A stretch of DNA of 6,210 nt from an uncultured beta proteobacterium (GTDB taxonomy: Bacteria > Pseudomonadota > Gammaproteobacteria > Burkholderiales > Burkholderiaceae), in contig CAJAFJ010000645.1 in the NCBI GenBank assembly GCA_903938955.1, positions 1-6,210 on the forward strand. Reading direction: 5' to 3'. Shown here piece by piece: positions 4,947 through 6,210 of the stretch (position 1 is its first letter; every line of letters starts with the position of its first letter). Made by a program: the position numbers and the translations under genes. A model generated the notes under the pieces. It did no database searches. It was given only the letters and a program-made list of their open reading frames with translations, and had not been told where the DNA came from.

Positions 4947-6210
4947 ATGCTGAAAATTGAAGTTGGCTCCCGCCTGGCTTTGTATGGGGTGGCGGCGACG
5001 CGCCGCATTGAGCGTATCGCCCAAGACACCCTGCCCGCGCACACCTTGATGCAGCGCGCCGGTTTGGCCGTGGCACAACTGGCACTGGCCCTCGCACCCC
5101 ATGCCCGCTGCATCTGGATTGCCTGCGGCCCCGGCAATAATGGCGGCGATGGTCTGGAAGCCGCCCTGCACTTGCAGCGCTGGGGTAAATCCACGGTCGT
5201 CACCTGGCTGGGACATGCCGACACCGCCACGCAGGACGCCGCAGCGTCTTATCTGCGCGCCTTAGCCGCAGGCGTGACCTTTGCGTCGATGCCACCCAGC
5301 CAGTACGATTTGTGCATTGATGCACTGCTGGGGATCGGCGCCCAGGCCCGTGATCCAGAACCCCGAATGGCCGCCTGGATTGAGCAAATGAACGAAGGGC
5401 GCGCTCCTGTACTGGCCGTCGACATCCCCACCGGCTTGCAAGCCGACACCGGCCACGCCTCACGCCACGGCGTCAAAGCCAGCCACACCCTGAGTCTGCT
5501 CACGCTCAAGCCCGGCTTGTTTACCGCAGAGGGCCGCGATGCGACTGGCACGATCTGGCTGGACGAGCTGTCCACCGTCAGCACCGGAGAAGTACCGACG
5601 GCCTGGCTCTCGGGGGCGCCAGAGGCACCGCCTCGAGCACATGCCTCGCACAAAGGCAGTTATGGCGACGTGGCGGTGATCGGTGGCGCGCCTGGCATGA
5701 CGGGCGCAGCCCTGCTGGCCGCCACAGCCGCTTTACACGCTGGCGCTGGCCGTGTGTTTGTCGGCTTGCTGGACGGCGGCACGCTCACAGTGGACCCCCA
5801 GCACCCTGAATTGATGTTCAGAGCCGTCAATCAGCTGGACTTTCCGGCCATGACCGTAGTGTGCGGTTGTGGCGGTGGTGATGCCGTCCATCGCCAGTTG
5901 GCTCAGGTTTTAGCATCGCCGTCCCCAGTCGTGCTGGATGCAGATGCGCTCAACGCGTTAGTCCTGGACGCACCGCTACAAACCTTGCTGATCGAACGCA
6001 GCCAGCGCGGTGCCCTCACAGTCCTGACACCCCACCCGTTAGAGGCGGCCCGCCTGCTGGCTAGCACAGCCAGCGCAATCCAACAGGATCGTCTGCTGGC
6101 CGCTCAACAATTGGCGTCGCGTTTTGCCTGTACGGTCGTACTCAAGGGCTCAGGCACCGTGATCGCGGCCCCTGGTGAAGTCCCGTTCATCAACCCGACA
6201 GGCGACGCCA
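4947..6210 (+). CDS. nnr: Bifunctional NAD(P)H-hydrate epimerase / ADP-dependent dehydratase, C-terminus cut by window
   Basis: This repairs hydrated NADH and NADPH: the N-terminal YjeF domain interconverts the R and S hydrates and the C-terminal ribokinase-like domain dehydrates the S form using ADP. The frame opens at ATG 4947 after a GGGGG ribosome-binding stretch (4938-4943) and stays open to the right edge, giving 421 complete codons. The E. coli enzyme has 515, so the last fifth is missing. The epimerase domain, about residues 10-220, shows GPGNNGGDG (61-69), Asp125 in IDALLGIG and Asp159 in AVDIPTGL. The dehydratase domain begins near HKGSYGDVAVIGG (from His235), then MTGAALLAATAALHAGAGRV, DADALN (331-336), TPHPLEAARLL (His363) and LKGSGTVIA (Lys400), ending in INPTGDA at the edge. 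The active-site GTGDVL-type motif should lie just outside. It is probably cotranscribed with the MBL and HDOD genes, although its repair function is general housekeeping. Confidence 0.95.
   Translation, partial: MLKIEVGSRLALYGVAATRRIERIAQDTLPAHTLMQRAGLAVAQLALALAPHARCIWIACGPGNNGGDGLEAALHLQRWGKSTVVTWLGHADTATQDAAASYLRALAAGVTFASMPPSQYDLCIDALLGIGAQARDPEPRMAAWIEQMNEGRAPVLAVDIPTGLQADTGHASRHGVKASHTLSLLTLKPGLFTAEGRDATGTIWLDELSTVSTGEVPTAWLSGAPEAPPRAHASHKGSYGDVAVIGGAPGMTGAALLAATAALHAGAGRVFVGLLDGGTLTVDPQHPELMFRAVNQLDFPAMTVVCGCGGGDAVHRQLAQVLASPSPVVLDADALNALVLDAPLQTLLIERSQRGALTVLTPHPLEAARLLASTASAIQQDRLLAAQQLASRFACTVVLKGSGTVIAAPGEVPFINPTGDA

Noticed and set aside
4539..5216. Minus-strand reading frame of 225 codons across the MBL/nnr junction
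   Set aside because: It overlaps two firmly identified genes, including their catalytic motifs, and has no recognisable domain.
1..6210. CRISPR array, insertion sequence, tRNA or phage element
   Set aside because: I saw no regularly spaced direct repeats, transposase motifs, terminal repeats or tRNA-like cloverleaf. Nearly all of the window is accounted for by ordinary chromosomal genes.

Overview
The window reads as a stretch of a betaproteobacterial chromosome, most likely Burkholderiales and plausibly near Comamonadaceae (Rhodoferax/Polaromonas-like). This rests on the wording of the ribosomal protein S2 N-terminus, moderately high GC in the genes with AT-rich gaps, and overall gene content. 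The assignment is an inference by eye, not a search. The window looks like core genome: I see no insertion sequence, phage gene, tRNA, rRNA or CRISPR array.

Layout. (1) Positions 1-299, minus strand: the first 99 codons of rpsB (30S ribosomal protein S2), running off the left edge. (2) Positions 300-479: the only sizeable non-coding gap. It holds an extended -10 promoter for rpsB on the minus strand and a leader of about 145 nt whose inverted repeats can fold into a 5' hairpin followed by a branched structure. The same AT-rich core may also serve the divergent gene. (3) Positions 480-1811, plus strand: a stand-alone amidase-signature hydrolase with its full Lys-cisSer-Ser triad. (4) Positions 1870-3117, plus: a DadA-like FAD-dependent D-amino-acid dehydrogenase. 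(5) Positions 3186-4028, plus: a single-domain HDOD protein. (6) Positions 4038-4925, plus: a metallo-beta-lactamase-fold hydrolase with all the expected metal ligands. (7) Positions 4947 to the right edge, plus: a bifunctional NAD(P)H-hydrate repair enzyme (Nnr, YjeF-type) cut off in its C-terminal dehydratase domain.

How the genes relate. Spacing separates the plus-strand genes into looser and tighter neighbours. Gaps of 58 and 68 bp precede the DadA-like and HDOD genes, and both contain small AT-rich palindromes. HDOD, the MBL hydrolase and nnr follow each other with 9 and 21 bp gaps and are probably cotranscribed. The amidase and DadA-like enzyme could act in sequence on amide or D-amino-acid substrates, but nothing in the sequence proves it. 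HDOD plus MBL looks like a small signalling or nucleotide-related pair of unknown substrate. Nnr is metabolite-repair housekeeping.

No clearly new system stands out. The parts most worth a second look are the structured rpsB leader with its shared divergent promoter core, the degenerate metal-site residues in the HDOD protein, and the tight HDOD-MBL pair.
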